Part shown: piece after piece, positions 63,619 to 64,000 of the stretch
Position numbering within the stretch: position 1 is the first letter of the stretch
Layout of the letters: each line of letters starts with the position of its first letter
NCBI GenBank assembly: GCA_036365145.1
Contig: JAEOAD010000034.1
Location: 14,475,501-14,539,500, forward strand
Length of the DNA stretch: 64,000 bases
Direction of reading: 5' to 3'
Source: Orientallactaga sibirica
Taxonomy: Eukaryota; Chordata; Mammalia; Rodentia; Dipodidae
Program-made: the position numbers and the translations under genes
The notes under the pieces: model-generated
What the model was told of the DNA's origin: nothing
Seen by the model: the letters and a program-made list of their open reading frames with translations, nothing else
Databases searched by the model: none

Positions 63619-64000
63619 AAGTAGTAAAGCCTCTGAGTATTTGTTCATACCCATGATTGTACAAATTCTGTAATAAGCATTAGCATTAAAAAGTCTAAGA
63701 ATCCCATATGGAATAATTTAAGAAAAGTATAGTATATGCTTACTTATACTTAACATTAGCATAAGCTTATGCTTTCTATGAATAATTTGATATTCTTTGT
63801 GACATAATTCTTTGAACTACATTCATGCTTTACTAGAAACTCAAATCTTTAAGAAGTAACGCTTAAGTCAACTTAAAATTTTTGTTAGCTTATTTCAGTA
63901 GTATATAGATTTCTGATTTCTATTCACAATCTGGTGCTGTACTCTTTTTGTCTAGACATGAAGCTGTGGACTTTTGGTTCTTTGATTTTAAATCTATGGG
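63619..64000. other. Intronic stretch to the window edge
   Basis: AT-rich, no feature recognised. Confidence 0.6.

Overview
The window is rodent nuclear DNA, and almost all of it is intron. It is packed with rodent SINEs: B1 elements (7SL-derived), a tRNA-derived SINE starting GGGCTGGAGAGATGGC, ID-like elements and B4/RSINE1-like elements. It also holds young and old L1 copies and pan-mammalian fossils (MIR, L2, L1M, a MER5-like hAT). The commonest tRNA-type SINE fits what I recall of the B2-superfamily 'Dip' SINE of jerboas (Dipodidae). My best guess is therefore a dipodid rodent such as Jaculus; this is an inference, not a database match.

I can support one protein-coding segment, an exon at 38561-38762 on the + strand. 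It encodes one laminin-type EGF module and the start of a second, matches MEGF9, and is bounded by a strong acceptor and a GTAAGC donor. The rest reads as the intron before it (1-38560) and the intron after it (38763-64000). No promoter, RNA gene, CRISPR array or second exon could be supported.

Layout. 1-19.9 kb: intron with an old L1 3' end, an L2 copy, SINE pile-ups at 5.4-6.1 kb and 10.4-12.3 kb, a MaLR-type LTR split by an L1 tail, and an antisense L1 3' UTR with a 19-bp target-site duplication (TSD). 19.95-25.91 kb: a 5'-truncated L1 in sense orientation, broken by a second L1 3' end and by a 380-bp solo LTR. 26-33.8 kb: SINE-rich intron over an antisense L1M fossil, with a 72/80-bp minisatellite. 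33.8-35.5 kb: an old L1 ORF2 tail holding four later insertions. 35.7-38.1 kb: the least repeat-rich stretch, just before the exon. 39-64 kb: further SINE chains, four B1 copies at one target motif (52.7-53.4 kb), three antisense L1 3' UTRs, a B1/L1 chimera (58.7-59.3 kb) and a scrambled B1 (63.4-63.6 kb).

The only gene function visible is that of the host gene, a membrane protein with EGF-like repeats. Everything else is a record of retrotransposition. The most informative signals are repeated use of the same target sites, composite or chimeric elements, and a strong antisense bias of SINEs relative to the gene. I found no previously undescribed multi-gene system.
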